Source: Halococcus thailandensis JCM 13552 (GTDB taxonomy: Archaea; Halobacteriota; Halobacteria; Halobacteriales; Halococcaceae). From it: a stretch of 45,120 bases of DNA. Shown here piece by piece: positions 7,815 to 16,127 of the stretch (the stretch's first letter is position 1; each line of letters opens with the position of its first letter). Position numbers and translations under genes: made by a program. The DNA lies in contig NZ_AOMF01000145.1 in assembly GCF_000336715.1 (NCBI RefSeq), forward strand, positions 4,956-50,075, given 5' to 3'. Under the pieces are notes generated by a model, which was given only the letters and a program-made list of their open reading frames with translations, was not told the DNA's origin and searched no databases.

Positions 7815-8762
7815 TCAGACCGTCGGCACCGGCACCTCGTCGAGCACGCTCGCGACGATCGACTGCTTTTCGACGTTCTCGACGGCGGCATCGGGCGTGA
7901 GTACTAGCCGATGGGCGAGCACCGCCGGCGCGATGCCGTTCACGTCCTCGGGCGTGACGAACGCACGCCCCGACAGCACCGCACGGGCGCGGGCGGCCTC
8001 GAACAGTCGCTGCGTACCCCGCGGCGAGACGCCGACCGAACACGCCGAGCGCTCGCGAGTGGCCCGCGCGATGGCGACCGCGTAGGTCAGCAGATCCTCG
8101 TCGACGCGCACCGACTCAGGCACGTCCTGCAGCGCACGCACCCGATCGGTCGAGAGCACCCGCTCCGTTCGCGGGCTCCGCTCGTCGCGTTCGGCGCGCC
8201 GCCGGAGGAGTTCGATCTCGCCGCTCTCGTCGGGATAGCCGATCGCCGTCTCGACGAGGAAGCGATCGACCTGCGCCTCGGGGAGTTCGAAGGTGCCCGC
8301 CATCTCGACGGGGTTCTGGGTTGCGATAACGACGAAGGGGTCGGGAAGGTCGTGGGTCTCGCCGTCGACGGTGACCTGGCGCTCCTCCATCGCCTCTAGG
8401 AGAGCGGCCTGCGTCTTCGGCGGTGCACGATTGATCTCGTCGGCGAGCACGACGTTCGCGAAGACGGGCCCGCGCGAGAACGAGAACTCACCGGTGCTCT
8501 CGTCGTAGACATGCGTGCCGGTCACGTCCGACGGCAGGAGGTCGGGTGTGAACTGCACGCGCGAAAAGGAGAGGCCGAGCGCGCGGGCGACGTTGCGGGC
8601 GATGAGCGTCTTGCCCGTGCCAGGAACGTCCTCGATGAGCACGTGACCACGCGCGAGCACCCCCATGAGGATCGTTTCGAGCAGCGAGCGCTCGGCGATC
8701 ACGGTCGCGTCGAGCGCGTCGAGAACCCGCTCGATCTCGCCGTGGGCCGCGTCGATCTCCAT
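7815..8762 (-). CDS. MoxR-family AAA+ ATPase
   Basis: The 315-residue AAA+ protein has Walker A (EDVPGTGKTLIA, about residues 44-55), Walker B and MoxR signature (VVLADEINRAPPKTQAALLEAMEE, about 106-129), sensor I (IATQNP) and a C-terminal lid with the conserved SPRGTQRL. MoxR ATPases act as chaperones with DUF58 or von Willebrand A partners. The DUF58 operon ends about 340 bases away on the opposite strand, so the module is split between strands rather than being one operon. The start ATG is the first in the reading frame, and tRNA-Ser lies divergently upstream. Confidence 0.93.
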   Translation of the reverse strand: MEIDAAHGEIERVLDALDATVIAERSLLETILMGVLARGHVLIEDVPGTGKTLIARNVARALGLSFSRVQFTPDLLPSDVTGTHVYDESTGEFSFSRGPVFANVVLADEINRAPPKTQAALLEAMEERQVTVDGETHDLPDPFVVIATQNPVEMAGTFELPEAQVDRFLVETAIGYPDESGEIELLRRRAERDERSPRTERVLSTDRVRALQDVPESVRVDEDLLTYAVAIARATRERSACSVGVSPRGTQRLFEAARARAVLSGRAFVTPEDVNGIAPAVLAHRLVLTPDAAVENVEKQSIVASVLDEVPVPTV

Positions 8763-8846
8763 GATCGTTCGGGTGTGTCGAGGCGCTTAGGTGTGGCGAT
8801 GGCGATCGAAATCCATAAAGTGGTCTCGGGCGAACGGACTGATGGA

Positions 8847-8931
8847 GCCGGGGTAGCCTAGCCTGGCCAAGGCGGTTGCCTCGAAAGCAACTGTCCTCAC
8901 GGACTCGTGAGTTCAAATCTCACCCCCGGCG
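8847..8931 (+). tRNA. tRNA-Ser (anticodon CGA)
   Basis: An 85-nt class II tRNA. Acceptor stem GCCGGGG (8847-8853) pairs with CCCCGGC (8924-8930), and the discriminator base is G, as expected for serine. Anticodon stem GTTGC/GCAAC encloses loop CTCGAAA, giving CGA. A long variable arm lies around 8891-8908, and the T loop is TTCAAAT. No intron or encoded CCA. A CCATAAAG motif near 8816 is a candidate promoter. Confidence 0.96.
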
Positions 8932-9026
8932 CTTTTCCGAAAACGATGATGGCGAGAGGATTCCTCATCGCTTGCAGTTGAGCAGCCGTATGGTAATTTC
9001 CGGTCCGGTGGCTCCCGAGCGGCGGC

Positions 9027-9263
9027 TCAGGCTACGTCGTCCCGATCGTCGATGCGGCTGTTGATGAATCCGCCGCGGAAGGCGACCCACGCGAGTGCGC
9101 TCACGAACAGGATCGGCGGAAGAACGGCGAGCCCCATGATCGGTTTGAGACCCCAGAGCACGACGAACGCGACGTCGGCCAGTCCGAGTACGAGAAACGG
9201 CAGCACGGCGAGCGCCGCGCGCTTGCGGTTCGGCCTCTCGTCGTCGCCCTCGGAGTTACCCAT
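9027..9263 (-). CDS. Small two-TM membrane protein, unknown function
   Basis: 78 residues: an acidic/basic N-terminus (MGNSEGDDERPNRKR), two membrane segments (about 17-37 and 43-63) and an acidic C-tail. No family is recognised. It lies between tRNA-Ser and another minus-strand small gene, with a 42-base gap from the latter. GC-rich codon use agrees with coding. Confidence 0.75.
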   Translation of the reverse strand: MGNSEGDDERPNRKRAALAVLPFLVLGLADVAFVVLWGLKPIMGLAVLPPILFVSALAWVAFRGGFINSRIDDRDDVA

Positions 9264-9305
9264 ACGTCGTCCTGGAGTCCGATGGGCAAAAACAGTCCGC
9301 TCGTC

Positions 9306-9563
9306 TCAGAGCGAGCTCTGCCGGCCCGCGCATCGGACACCACCAGCGCGCTGGCCGCCGACGAGATAGCCGTCGACCCCGCTCGTATCGTGCGGGGCAG
9401 CGTCCTGCACCCACACTCCGACGCGGCGCTGGCTCGCCCACTCGCGTGCGAGCGCCTTCGATTCGAACAGTCGTCGCGGCCCCTCCTCGTGGACCCACTC
9501 GCCGGCCCGCGAGCTCTGTCGCCGCGCCGAGGGTTTGATCTCCAGGACGTATCCCTCGCTCAC
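9306..9563 (-). CDS. Conserved haloarchaeal protein of unknown function
   Basis: 85-residue soluble protein. The stretch EGYVLEIKPSARR, then GEWVHEEGPRRLFESKALAREW and VWVQDAAPHD...VDGYLV, resembles a short haloarchaeal family I recall without a known role. It is beta-rich, has no catalytic or metal motif, and lacks membrane segments. The start at MSEGYVLE is preferred. Possibly in one transcript with the downstream 78-residue membrane protein. Confidence 0.72.
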   Translation of the reverse strand: MSEGYVLEIKPSARRQSSRAGEWVHEEGPRRLFESKALAREWASQRRVGVWVQDAAPHDTSGVDGYLVGGQRAGGVRCAGRQSSL

Positions 9564-9703
9564 GACTCGACGAACGTGCTCGGCGCTCTTTTGATTGTGG
9601 GTCGCGGTCGCCCGGTGACGGCGTTGTGGCTGCGGACGCGACGAGACTGCGGCGTCAACGGCGACGAGGCTGCGGTGGCGGACGCGTCGTCACCCCGCGA
9701 TCG

Positions 9704-9859
9704 CTACCAGCGGTTCGTGACGTCCGTGCTCCCGCAGTCCGGACACTGCGTGAGAACGCCGAGCGGCGGCGATTCGACCGTCTCCCACTGGTCGTCGCCG
9801 GGCATGGCCTCGAAGCCACAGTTCAGACACAGCGACGGCCGCTCGGTCGATTCACTCAT
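9704..9859 (-). CDS. 51-residue zinc-ribbon micro-protein
   Basis: Minus-strand ORF of 52 codons translating to MSESTERPSLCLNCGFEAMP followed by GDDQWETVESPPLGVLTQCP and DCGSTDVTNRW. It has two CxxC knuckles (C11, C14; C39, C42) spaced for one zinc ribbon. The core resembles small haloarchaeal zinc-finger proteins, a group studied in Haloferax. No partner can be inferred. The TAG stop and ATG start are unambiguous. It lies alone, 140 bases upstream of the 85-residue gene. Confidence 0.8.
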   Translation of the reverse strand: MSESTERPSLCLNCGFEAMPGDDQWETVESPPLGVLTQCPDCGSTDVTNRW

Positions 9860-10006
9860 CGACACGCGAAGCCGCCGTCCGCAGACGTTCCCGCGATGCC
9901 GTACTCGCCGGTCCCGAGCCGCCGTTGCCGTGGACTGCTCGTGGCATACTACCGGCTACCACGGGCGGCACCGTAACTGTTTCCACGACCTGCGGTCGGG
10001 CGGCCG

Positions 10007-11863
10007 TCAGGTGAGGAGGAAGACGAGCACGCTGATCGTGAAGAGCGCGAGCGTGACCGCGCCGGCGAGCGCGCCACCCATCGTCACCATCGCGTTGGCG
10101 TGGCTGGCGAGCGTCTCGGTCCGGTCGTTGCCGAAGACGTTCACGCGGGCACGCTCGGTCGCCATCCCTGCCTCGACCGGCTCACAGTCGGCTCGCGCGT
10201 CCTGGACCAGCGACACGATCCGATCGATCAGCTCGTCGTGGGCGATCGCGCCGCCGACCTGGTTCGTCGATTCGAGCGTGTTCACGACGTGCGTGTCGCT
10301 CGTCATCACCTCGGCGGTGTCGACGGCGTCGAGCCGGCCGACGATCGCCTCGCGCAGACCGGGCTCCATGTTGTTGCCGTCGACGAGCACGTAGGCGGTG
10401 GTTTCGTCACCGGCGGCGAACACCGCGACGCGGATGCCGAGCGGGCCGATCCCTTCCGCCGGCGTCCACGGCGTCTCGTCCCACGCGACGCCGAGCGAGA
10501 GCGGTTCGCGCTGCGCGCCCGTGAGATCGCCGGCCACCTCGCCGACAGCCTCGATGAGATCGAACGAGCGCTGACTGCCCGGCACGACGTGGCCCAGATC
10601 GGGACCGTCGAGCCCGTTGTTCGAGTTGTGTGCATCGACGAGCATCGCGTTGGAGAGTCCGTGTGCACGCGCCTCGGCGGCCGCCGACAGCCCGACCGAG
10701 TAATCGATGTCGTCGGCGAAGTTCGGCGCGTAGGTCGCCACGAACAGCGCGCCGTCGCCGACGGCATGGCCCGTAACCGTGGCCTCGCCGACGGTCGTAC
10801 GCCGACTCGCCGAGCCCGTCTCGGTGTACTCGATGCGCTCGCTCGCCCGCGCGACCGCGTCGAGGACGGTGTCGACCTCCCGTTCGGTGACGAGATTGAA
10901 GTCGTGGCCGGCGGTCGCGTGCGGCGGGAATCCGAGCCCGTCGGTGCTTTCGGCGACGCGCTTGGGGAGGTCGCCGCCGCCGATCTCACCCATCGGGCCA
11001 GGATGGATCATCGGGAGGACGAACCGTGCCTTTTCGGTGCCGTCGGGGCGACGCGCCGCGAGCACGGTGACGGGAACGAGCGCCTCCTCGCCGAGCGACG
11101 CGAAGAACTCCTCGATCTCGCGCGTCCCGTCGGCGATGTGACCGATGAACCCCCGGAGGAAGTCGAGCACGCTCACGCCGAGGCTCCGCCGCCACGGCTG
11201 GTCGATGACGGTCACGAACGCCCAGACGCCGCCGGCGTAGAGCAGACAGAGGAGTACGAGCAGGGCGAAATCGAGCGGTTCGACGGCGGCGAACTCCGCC
11301 GGCCCACGGTTCGGCCGCGAGAGAAAGGAGAGCAGGAGCGGGCCGCCGACCTCGAAGAAGCGCATCATCCCGCTGTAGACGAAGACGAGCAGCGCGACCG
11401 ACGCAGTCTGGATCCCCGCCGGTATCGCCGCGACGAACAGTGACTTTCGGGAGACGGCGAGCACGACGAGCAGCCGCAGCGCGAACACCGACGCCAGCCC
11501 CACGGTGAGTACGTCGAAGACGAACCGCTGGGCGAGCGGTGTGAACACGGCAACGATGCCCGCGCCGACGAGGAAGGCGACGAGGATCAGTTCGCTGACG
11601 AGCGCGAGCAGCGAGGCGCGGTTCGGCGTGAGCTGGCCGTCGAGGGCCCGATCGACCGGCGGGGTGACGACGCTCGCGACGATCGTGGGAACCCCGATGA
11701 AGAAGACCCCCTCCCAGGCGTCTTCGAGGATGAACCGCGAGTCGAAGGCGGCGACGCCGGCGACGGCAGCGACCAGCAGCGCGAAGCCGAGGCTCGCGTA
11801 CCACTGGGGCGCGCGGAAGATGAACCGCGAGAGGGCTGCGAGATCGCCCTGCGTGGTGCTCAT
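10007..11863 (-). CDS. DUF2070 family membrane protein
   Basis: 618 residues. About seven membrane segments fill the first 230 residues. A large soluble domain follows with the conserved segments MIHPGPMGEIGGGDLPKRV, ATAGHDFNLV and AMLVDAHNSNNG, rich in His, Asp and Asn and suggestive of a metal or hydrolase site. A last hydrophobic segment ends the protein (about 595-615). DUF2070 is an archaeal family without known function. The His/Asp motifs in the soluble domain look catalytic, but that is inference. It sits downstream of guaAa on the same strand (36-base gap). Confidence 0.9.
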   Translation of the reverse strand: MSTTQGDLAALSRFIFRAPQWYASLGFALLVAAVAGVAAFDSRFILEDAWEGVFFIGVPTIVASVVTPPVDRALDGQLTPNRASLLALVSELILVAFLVGAGIVAVFTPLAQRFVFDVLTVGLASVFALRLLVVLAVSRKSLFVAAIPAGIQTASVALLVFVYSGMMRFFEVGGPLLLSFLSRPNRGPAEFAAVEPLDFALLVLLCLLYAGGVWAFVTVIDQPWRRSLGVSVLDFLRGFIGHIADGTREIEEFFASLGEEALVPVTVLAARRPDGTEKARFVLPMIHPGPMGEIGGGDLPKRVAESTDGLGFPPHATAGHDFNLVTEREVDTVLDAVARASERIEYTETGSASRRTTVGEATVTGHAVGDGALFVATYAPNFADDIDYSVGLSAAAEARAHGLSNAMLVDAHNSNNGLDGPDLGHVVPGSQRSFDLIEAVGEVAGDLTGAQREPLSLGVAWDETPWTPAEGIGPLGIRVAVFAAGDETTAYVLVDGNNMEPGLREAIVGRLDAVDTAEVMTSDTHVVNTLESTNQVGGAIAHDELIDRIVSLVQDARADCEPVEAGMATERARVNVFGNDRTETLASHANAMVTMGGALAGAVTLALFTISVLVFLLT

Positions 11864-11899
11864 TGTTGCTCCGACAACCCGAGCGCGGTTAAATCCACC

Positions 11900-12457
11900 T
11901 CACTCCTCGCTCTCGCAGATCGCCCGGAAGTTCGCGAACAGCTCCTCGCCCCGTTCGGTGTGGGCGACCTCGGGATGCCACTGGACGCCGTACAGATCAC
12001 GCTCGGCGTCGCTCATCGCCTCGATCCCGCAGACGTCGCTCGTGGCGGTGCGATCGAACCCGTCGGGCAGCGCCGTCACCTGGTCGGCGTGGCTCGCCCA
12101 GACGCGTGTCTCCGGCGCGAGCGAGCCGACGAGCGGATCCGTTACGTCGTCGATATCGACCGTGACGTCGGCATAGCCCCCGTACTCGCCAGCGCCGACC
12201 GCGCCGCCGTACTCGTCGGCGATGATCTGCATGCCGAGACAGATGCCCAGAACGGGAACGTCCCTGTCGAGATACTCGCCGGAGCGCCCGCGCTCGTCGA
12301 TCTCCGGCCCGCCCGAGAGCACGATCCCGTCGGCATCGATTTCGTCGGGCGGCGTCGAGTTCTCGACGATGTCGGTCTCGACGCCGATGTCGTCCAGCGC
12401 GCGACCCTCCAGATGGGTGAACTGGCCGCCGTTGTCGACGACGACGATTGTGGTCAT
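11900..12457 (-). CDS. guaAa: GMP synthase (glutamine-hydrolysing) subunit A
   Basis: Class I glutamine amidotransferase subunit of the two-protein archaeal GMP synthase. It releases ammonia from glutamine for the amination of XMP by the separate PP-loop subunit, which is not in this window. The 185 residues show the start VVVDNGGQFTHL, the nucleophile elbow GICLGMQ (Cys about 75) and the HPE of the triad (VQWHPEVAH, about 164-166). The length is right for the stand-alone subunit. Upstream on the same strand is the HNH-like gene. Confidence 0.94.
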   Translation of the reverse strand: MTTIVVVDNGGQFTHLEGRALDDIGVETDIVENSTPPDEIDADGIVLSGGPEIDERGRSGEYLDRDVPVLGICLGMQIIADEYGGAVGAGEYGGYADVTVDIDDVTDPLVGSLAPETRVWASHADQVTALPDGFDRTATSDVCGIEAMSDAERDLYGVQWHPEVAHTERGEELFANFRAICESEE

Positions 12458-12511
12458 GCCGGAACGTGGCGACGAACCGGCTAAAGACTCCCGAAAACGC
12501 GATCGACCGCC

Positions 12512-13036
12512 TCAGCCGTCGTCCCGGCGCTCGGCGGCCGACGAGAAATCGAGTTCGGCGTGTTCACGGCTCCGCCGCCCCTCCCTGGCGGCGAGCGCCT
12601 CGGTGTCGGGGCTCGCGTCGTCGTCGATGCGCGCCCACGACTCGTGGATCTTCGCGTGACACCACCGACAGAGGAAGACGGTGATCTCGTGGCTCGTGCG
12701 CTCGTCGTCGGCGTAGGAGAGATGATGTTCTTCGAGCAGCGGTCGGTCGTCCGAATGGGCCTGTCGGCGCTCGTCGAGCCCGCAGCGGACGCACTCGCGC
12801 GAACGGTTCCGCGCCCGGAAGTGGGGGCAGTCGGCCCAATCCCAGTCCGAGCCGGCGTCGGTGACGACCGGGCAGGCGAACTCGTCGGCGCGGCGCTCGC
12901 GGGCGAACGCTGGATCGTGATGGTCGTGTTCGAGCGCGTACCGACACCGCCCGTCGTCGGTGAGATGATCGCACCGCTCGACGAACGCGTAGGGGTCCTC
13001 GACGCCGACCGAGCTGCCGGCGGGCGTCTTCTCCAT
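12512..13036 (-). CDS. Cys/His-rich, HNH-like conserved haloarchaeal protein (probable DUF7097)
   Basis: 174 residues from MEKTPAG. The N-terminal half carries RCDHLTDDGRCRYALEH and FACPVV...DCPHF. The C-terminal half has CVRCGLDERR, then LLEEHHLSY and FLCRWCHAKIHESW. The CxxC-x(n)-HH-x(n)-CxxCHxxIH arrangement resembles a zinc-stabilised HNH nuclease fold, so DNA cleavage or nucleic-acid binding is possible. The start at 13036 avoids three extra residues at the in-frame ATG 13045. I recall this as a conserved gene near guaAa in haloarchaea. Function unproven. Confidence 0.8.
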   Translation of the reverse strand: MEKTPAGSSVGVEDPYAFVERCDHLTDDGRCRYALEHDHHDPAFARERRADEFACPVVTDAGSDWDWADCPHFRARNRSRECVRCGLDERRQAHSDDRPLLEEHHLSYADDERTSHEITVFLCRWCHAKIHESWARIDDDASPDTEALAAREGRRSREHAELDFSSAAERRDDG

Positions 13037-13061
13037 ACCCGACACTCGTCTCGAAACGATG

Positions 13062-13226
13062 TCAATGCCAGCCTTTCAGCAGCACTGCGCCCACGAACCC
13101 CGCCAATCCGGCGATCGTGGCGGTGCCGAGTCTGGATACGATTCCTGTCGATGGTGCTGCCATGAGCCACGCGCCGATCGCGAGTCCCACCGCGACGGCG
13201 ATCGTGCCCCGATTGTACGTATCCAT
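13062..13226 (-). CDS. 54-residue membrane protein, unknown function
   Basis: Starts MDTYNRGTIAVAVGLAIGAW and contains two predicted membrane segments (about 8-24 and 34-50), ending in Lys-Gly-Trp-His. An upstream in-frame ATG at 13301 is possible but would add 25 residues of unconvincing composition. It lies 25 bases before the HNH-like gene on the same strand. Real by composition and membrane pattern; no family known to me. Confidence 0.65.
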   Translation of the reverse strand: MDTYNRGTIAVAVGLAIGAWLMAAPSTGIVSRLGTATIAGLAGFVGAVLLKGWH

Positions 13227-13343
13227 AGCTGAGTCAAATCGGCTGGACCACAAATAGACACGTATCCGAAACGATCGGCCGTATCCGATTAGGTATCTCA
13301 ATCTGAGAGAGCAGCCGATTCAGTCGTGGCGATTACTGACACA

Positions 13344-13557
13344 AATGAGAACCGCAACAGTCCACAGACCTCCCCAGCCGACTGCGCTCCTCGCTCGCGT
13401 TGCTCGCTGTGGGGCTCATCCCTCGCACAATGTTCGCGCTCGGTGCTCGCGTTGTCTGCTCACGGGCCATCGGCCCGTTCGCACGGCCAGCGGACCTTCG
13501 GTCCCGCTCGGCTCGCACACGACCGCGAGCGCGCGCCACCGCTGACCGCAACTAAAA
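13344..13557 (-). repeat. Hairpin-rich intergenic element, copy 4 (divergent)
   Basis: Read on the minus strand, this gap holds GGATGAG (13415-13421), then TCGGCTGGGGAGG (13369-13381) and TGTGGACTGTTGCGGT (13351-13366). These match copy 1 positions 50-62 (12 of 13) and 65-80 (14 of 16) in the same order. Extra hairpins are GGGCC-ATC-GGCCC (13464-13476) and GGACC-TTC-GGTCC (13492-13504). The TTTTTAGTCCAGG and GTAAAAAAGTGG blocks of copies 1-3 are absent. The rest of the 408-base gap (13227-13634) shows no gene, apart from the leuA promoter and the short leader ORF. Confidence 0.55.
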
Positions 13558-13590
13558 CGTCGAGTCGCAACATCTGTCGGAACGCACTCT

Positions 13591-13598
13591 TTTAAATA
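13591..13598 (+). promoter_or_regulatory. TATA box of leuA
   Basis: TTTAAATA stands out in GC-rich surroundings. With the usual 25-27 base spacing, transcription would start near 13619-13621, leaving a leader of only about 8 bases before the first ATG (13628) and 15 before the leuA GTG. Confidence 0.65.
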
Positions 13599-13627
13599 CC
13601 GCCCGCGCTGCGCTGCGAGTGGCTATC

Positions 13628-13681
13628 ATGACCGGTGAACGTTTTATTCGGGGGCTCCCCCGAAACTACCCCGCTGTCTGA
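13628..13681 (+). CDS. Possible 17-codon leader ORF overlapping the leuA start
   Basis: ATG at 13628 opens a reading frame that codes for [17 protein letters not shown] and stops at TGA 13679-13681. It is out of frame with leuA, whose only usable start (GTG 13635) lies inside it. It is the first ATG after the predicted transcription start. It contains a single Leu codon, so it is not a classical leucine-rich attenuator peptide. It may be translated and influence leuA, or be fortuitous. Confidence 0.3.
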   Translation: MTGERFIRGLPRNYPAV

Positions 13682-15143
13682 CACTGACGTACAGTTTCTC
13701 GATACGACGCTCCGCGACGGCGAGCAAGCCCCCGGCGTGTCGCTCACGCCGAGCGAGAAGGTCGACATCGCCCGCAAACTCGACACGGCCGGCGTCTCGA
13801 CGATCGAGGCCGGCAGCGCCTGCACCGGCGCTGGCGAGCGCGAGACCATCTCGCGGGTGACGAGCGAGGGGCTCGACGCGCGGGTGACGAGCTTCTGTCG
13901 CGGCATCAGGGGCGACATCGATCTCGCGCTCGACTGCGACGTCGACGGGATCAACCTCGTCGTACCCGCCAGCGAGCGCCACATCGAACGCAAGGTCGGC
14001 ACGAGCCGCGGCGGCGTCGTCGAGACCACCGTCGAGTTGGTCGAGTACGCCCGCGAGCACGGGCTCTGGGTCGAGGTGCTCGGCGAGGACGGCAGCCGGG
14101 CCGATCCCGAGTTCCTCACCGAACTCATGGGCGCGGCCGTCGACGCCGGCGCGGATCGGATCTGTTACTGTGATACCGTCGGCTACGCCACGCCCGAGCA
14201 CACGGGTGCGGTGGTCTCGCGACTCGCCGAGCTCGGCCCGACGAGCACCCACACCCACGACGATCTCGGGCTGGCGGTGGCGAACGCGTTCGCGTCGATC
14301 CGGGCGGGTGCGGATCTCGTCCACGCCACGATCAACGGGATCGGCGAGCGCGCGGGCAACGTCGCGCTCGAAGAGGTCGCCATCGCGCTCGCCGAGGGCT
14401 ACGACAACGAGACCGTCGACACCAGCGGGCTCTACGATCTCGGACGGACCGTCGCCGACGCGACCGGCATCGCACTCGCGCCGAACAAAGCAGTCGTGGG
14501 CGAGAACGCCTTCACCCACGAATCGGGCATCCACACCGACGGCCAGCTGAAGGACGACGCGATGTACGAACCCTACCCGCCCGAGCGGGTGGGTCGCGAA
14601 CGCCGACTCGCCCTCGGCAAGCACACCGGGCGCGCGGGCGTAGCGGCGACGCTCGCCGAGCACGATGTCGACGCGAGCGACGCCGACGTCGCCGAGATCA
14701 CCGATCGCGTGACCGATCTCGGCGATCAGGGCAAGCGCGTGACCGACGCGGACGTGCTCGCGCTCGCCGAGACGGTCCAGGGCCGCGAGCGCGAACGCCG
14801 GGTCGAACTCGAAGATCTCACGGCGGCCAGCGGCAACGCCACCCCGACGGCGAGCGTCAGACTTCGGGTCGACGGCGACGAACGCACCGCCAGCGGCACC
14901 GGCAGCGGGCCCGTCGACGCCGCCGTGGCGGCCGTCCGGGAGGCACTCGGTCCCGGTCGCGACGCGACGCTGGATTCCTACCACGTCGACGCGATCACCG
15001 GCGGAACCGACGCGCTCGTCACCGTCGAGGTCGAGATGAGTCGCGACGCGCAGTCGGTCTCGGTCGCCGCGAGCCACGCCGACATCACCCGGGCGAGCGT
15101 CGAGGCGATGGTCGACGCGCTCGATCGGCTGCTCGCGAACTGA
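13635..15143 (+). CDS. leuA: 2-isopropylmalate / (R)-citramalate synthase family enzyme
   Basis: Condenses acetyl-CoA with a 2-oxoacid (2-oxoisovalerate or pyruvate) at the entry to leucine or isoleucine synthesis. The 502 residues have the synthase start [14 protein letters not shown], the active-site segment [14 protein letters not shown] with metal-binding His, GIGERAGN, and [13 protein letters not shown]. The C-terminal part (about 395-502) fits a LeuA allosteric domain. I cannot tell substrate preference from sequence: leuA and cimA paralogues coexist in haloarchaea. The start is GTG 13635, because no in-frame ATG precedes the conserved [10 protein letters not shown] hairpin covers the first codons. 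Confidence 0.88.
   Translation: MNVLFGGSPETTPLSDTDVQFLDTTLRDGEQAPGVSLTPSEKVDIARKLDTAGVSTIEAGSACTGAGERETISRVTSEGLDARVTSFCRGIRGDIDLALDCDVDGINLVVPASERHIERKVGTSRGGVVETTVELVEYAREHGLWVEVLGEDGSRADPEFLTELMGAAVDAGADRICYCDTVGYATPEHTGAVVSRLAELGPTSTHTHDDLGLAVANAFASIRAGADLVHATINGIGERAGNVALEEVAIALAEGYDNETVDTSGLYDLGRTVADATGIALAPNKAVVGENAFTHESGIHTDGQLKDDAMYEPYPPERVGRERRLALGKHTGRAGVAATLAEHDVDASDADVAEITDRVTDLGDQGKRVTDADVLALAETVQGRERERRVELEDLTAASGNATPTASVRLRVDGDERTASGTGSGPVDAAVAAVREALGPGRDATLDSYHVDAITGGTDALVTVEVEMSRDAQSVSVAASHADITRASVEAMVDALDRLLAN
13647..13664 (+). promoter_or_regulatory. Strong RNA hairpin in the first codons of leuA
   Basis: TTCGGGGG and CCCCCGAA form an uninterrupted eight-base inverted repeat with only CT between them (in practice a seven-base stem and four-base loop). 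It begins 12 bases after the GTG start and overlaps the possible leader ORF. It could control translation initiation or transcript stability. Confidence 0.5.
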
Positions 15144-15221
15144 GACCTGCCCTCGTTCCTCCATCAGTATCGCTACCGCAACACCCAGTAGGCTTACGAC
15201 CGCGCCAGAGCGAGTCGAAGC

Positions 15222-16082
15222 ATGCGCGAACTCGATGCGATCGAACGGGTGGGCGTCGTCGGCGCGGGAACGATGGGCAACGGCATCGCACAGGTCGCCG
15301 CGACCGCGGGCTACGCCGTCGTCATGCGCGACATCGAGACGTCGTTCGTCGAGAACGGGCTCGACGCGATCGACGACAGTCTGGATCGACTCGTCGATAG
15401 CGAGAAACTCACCGAGGACGAGGCCGGGGCGGCACGCGACCGGATCACGGGTACCACCGATCTCGACGAGCTCGCCGACTGCGATCTCGTCGTCGAGGCG
15501 GCCGTCGAGGAGATGGAGATCAAACAGGAGATCTTCGCCGATCTCGACGAAACGGTGCCGGAGGACGTCGTACTCGCGACCAACACCAGCACGCTCTCGG
15601 TCACGTCGATCGCGAGCGCGACCGAGCGCCCGGAACTCGTCGTCGGACTGCACTTCATGAACCCCGTCCCCGTCATGAAGGGCGTCGAACTGGTCGTCGG
15701 CGAACACACCGCCGACGAAACCACGGCGCTCGCCCACGACTTCGCCGCGGAACTGGGCAAAGAAACCTGGGAGTCCGACGACAAACCCGGGTTCGTCTCG
15801 AACCGCATCCTGATGCCGTGGATCAACGAGGGAATCAGGACCTTCGACGAAGGTGTGGCGACGAAGGACGACATCGATCGTGGGATGAAACTCGGCACCA
15901 ACGTGCCGATGGGCCCGCTCGAACTCGCCGATCACATCGGGCTGGACATCTGTCTCGACGCCACCCGAACCCTCCACGAGGAGCTCGGCGATCGCTACAC
16001 GCCGGCGTATCTCCTGAAGCGAAAGGTCGAGGCGGGCGATCTCGGCAAGAAGACGGGTGCCGGCTTCTACGACTACGACTGA
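15222..16082 (+). CDS. hbd: 3-hydroxyacyl-CoA dehydrogenase (NAD-dependent)
   Basis: Oxidises 3-hydroxyacyl-CoA to 3-ketoacyl-CoA in beta-oxidation or a related route. The 286 residues fit the short monofunctional (HBD-type) family. An N-terminal Rossmann fold begins VGVVGAGTMGNGIAQVAA, the catalytic His-Glu region appears as GLHFMNPVPVMKGVELV, and the C-terminal helical domain carries SNRILMPWINEG and GPLELADHIGLD. It stands about 80 bases after leuA and 45 before a membrane gene on the same strand; it is probably not functionally tied to leuA. Confidence 0.93.
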   Translation: MRELDAIERVGVVGAGTMGNGIAQVAATAGYAVVMRDIETSFVENGLDAIDDSLDRLVDSEKLTEDEAGAARDRITGTTDLDELADCDLVVEAAVEEMEIKQEIFADLDETVPEDVVLATNTSTLSVTSIASATERPELVVGLHFMNPVPVMKGVELVVGEHTADETTALAHDFAAELGKETWESDDKPGFVSNRILMPWINEGIRTFDEGVATKDDIDRGMKLGTNVPMGPLELADHIGLDICLDATRTLHEELGDRYTPAYLLKRKVEAGDLGKKTGAGFYDYD

Positions 16083-16127
16083 GTCCGAACCGCAAGACAC
16101 AGTATTCGCGCTCGAATCCGGTCGGAC

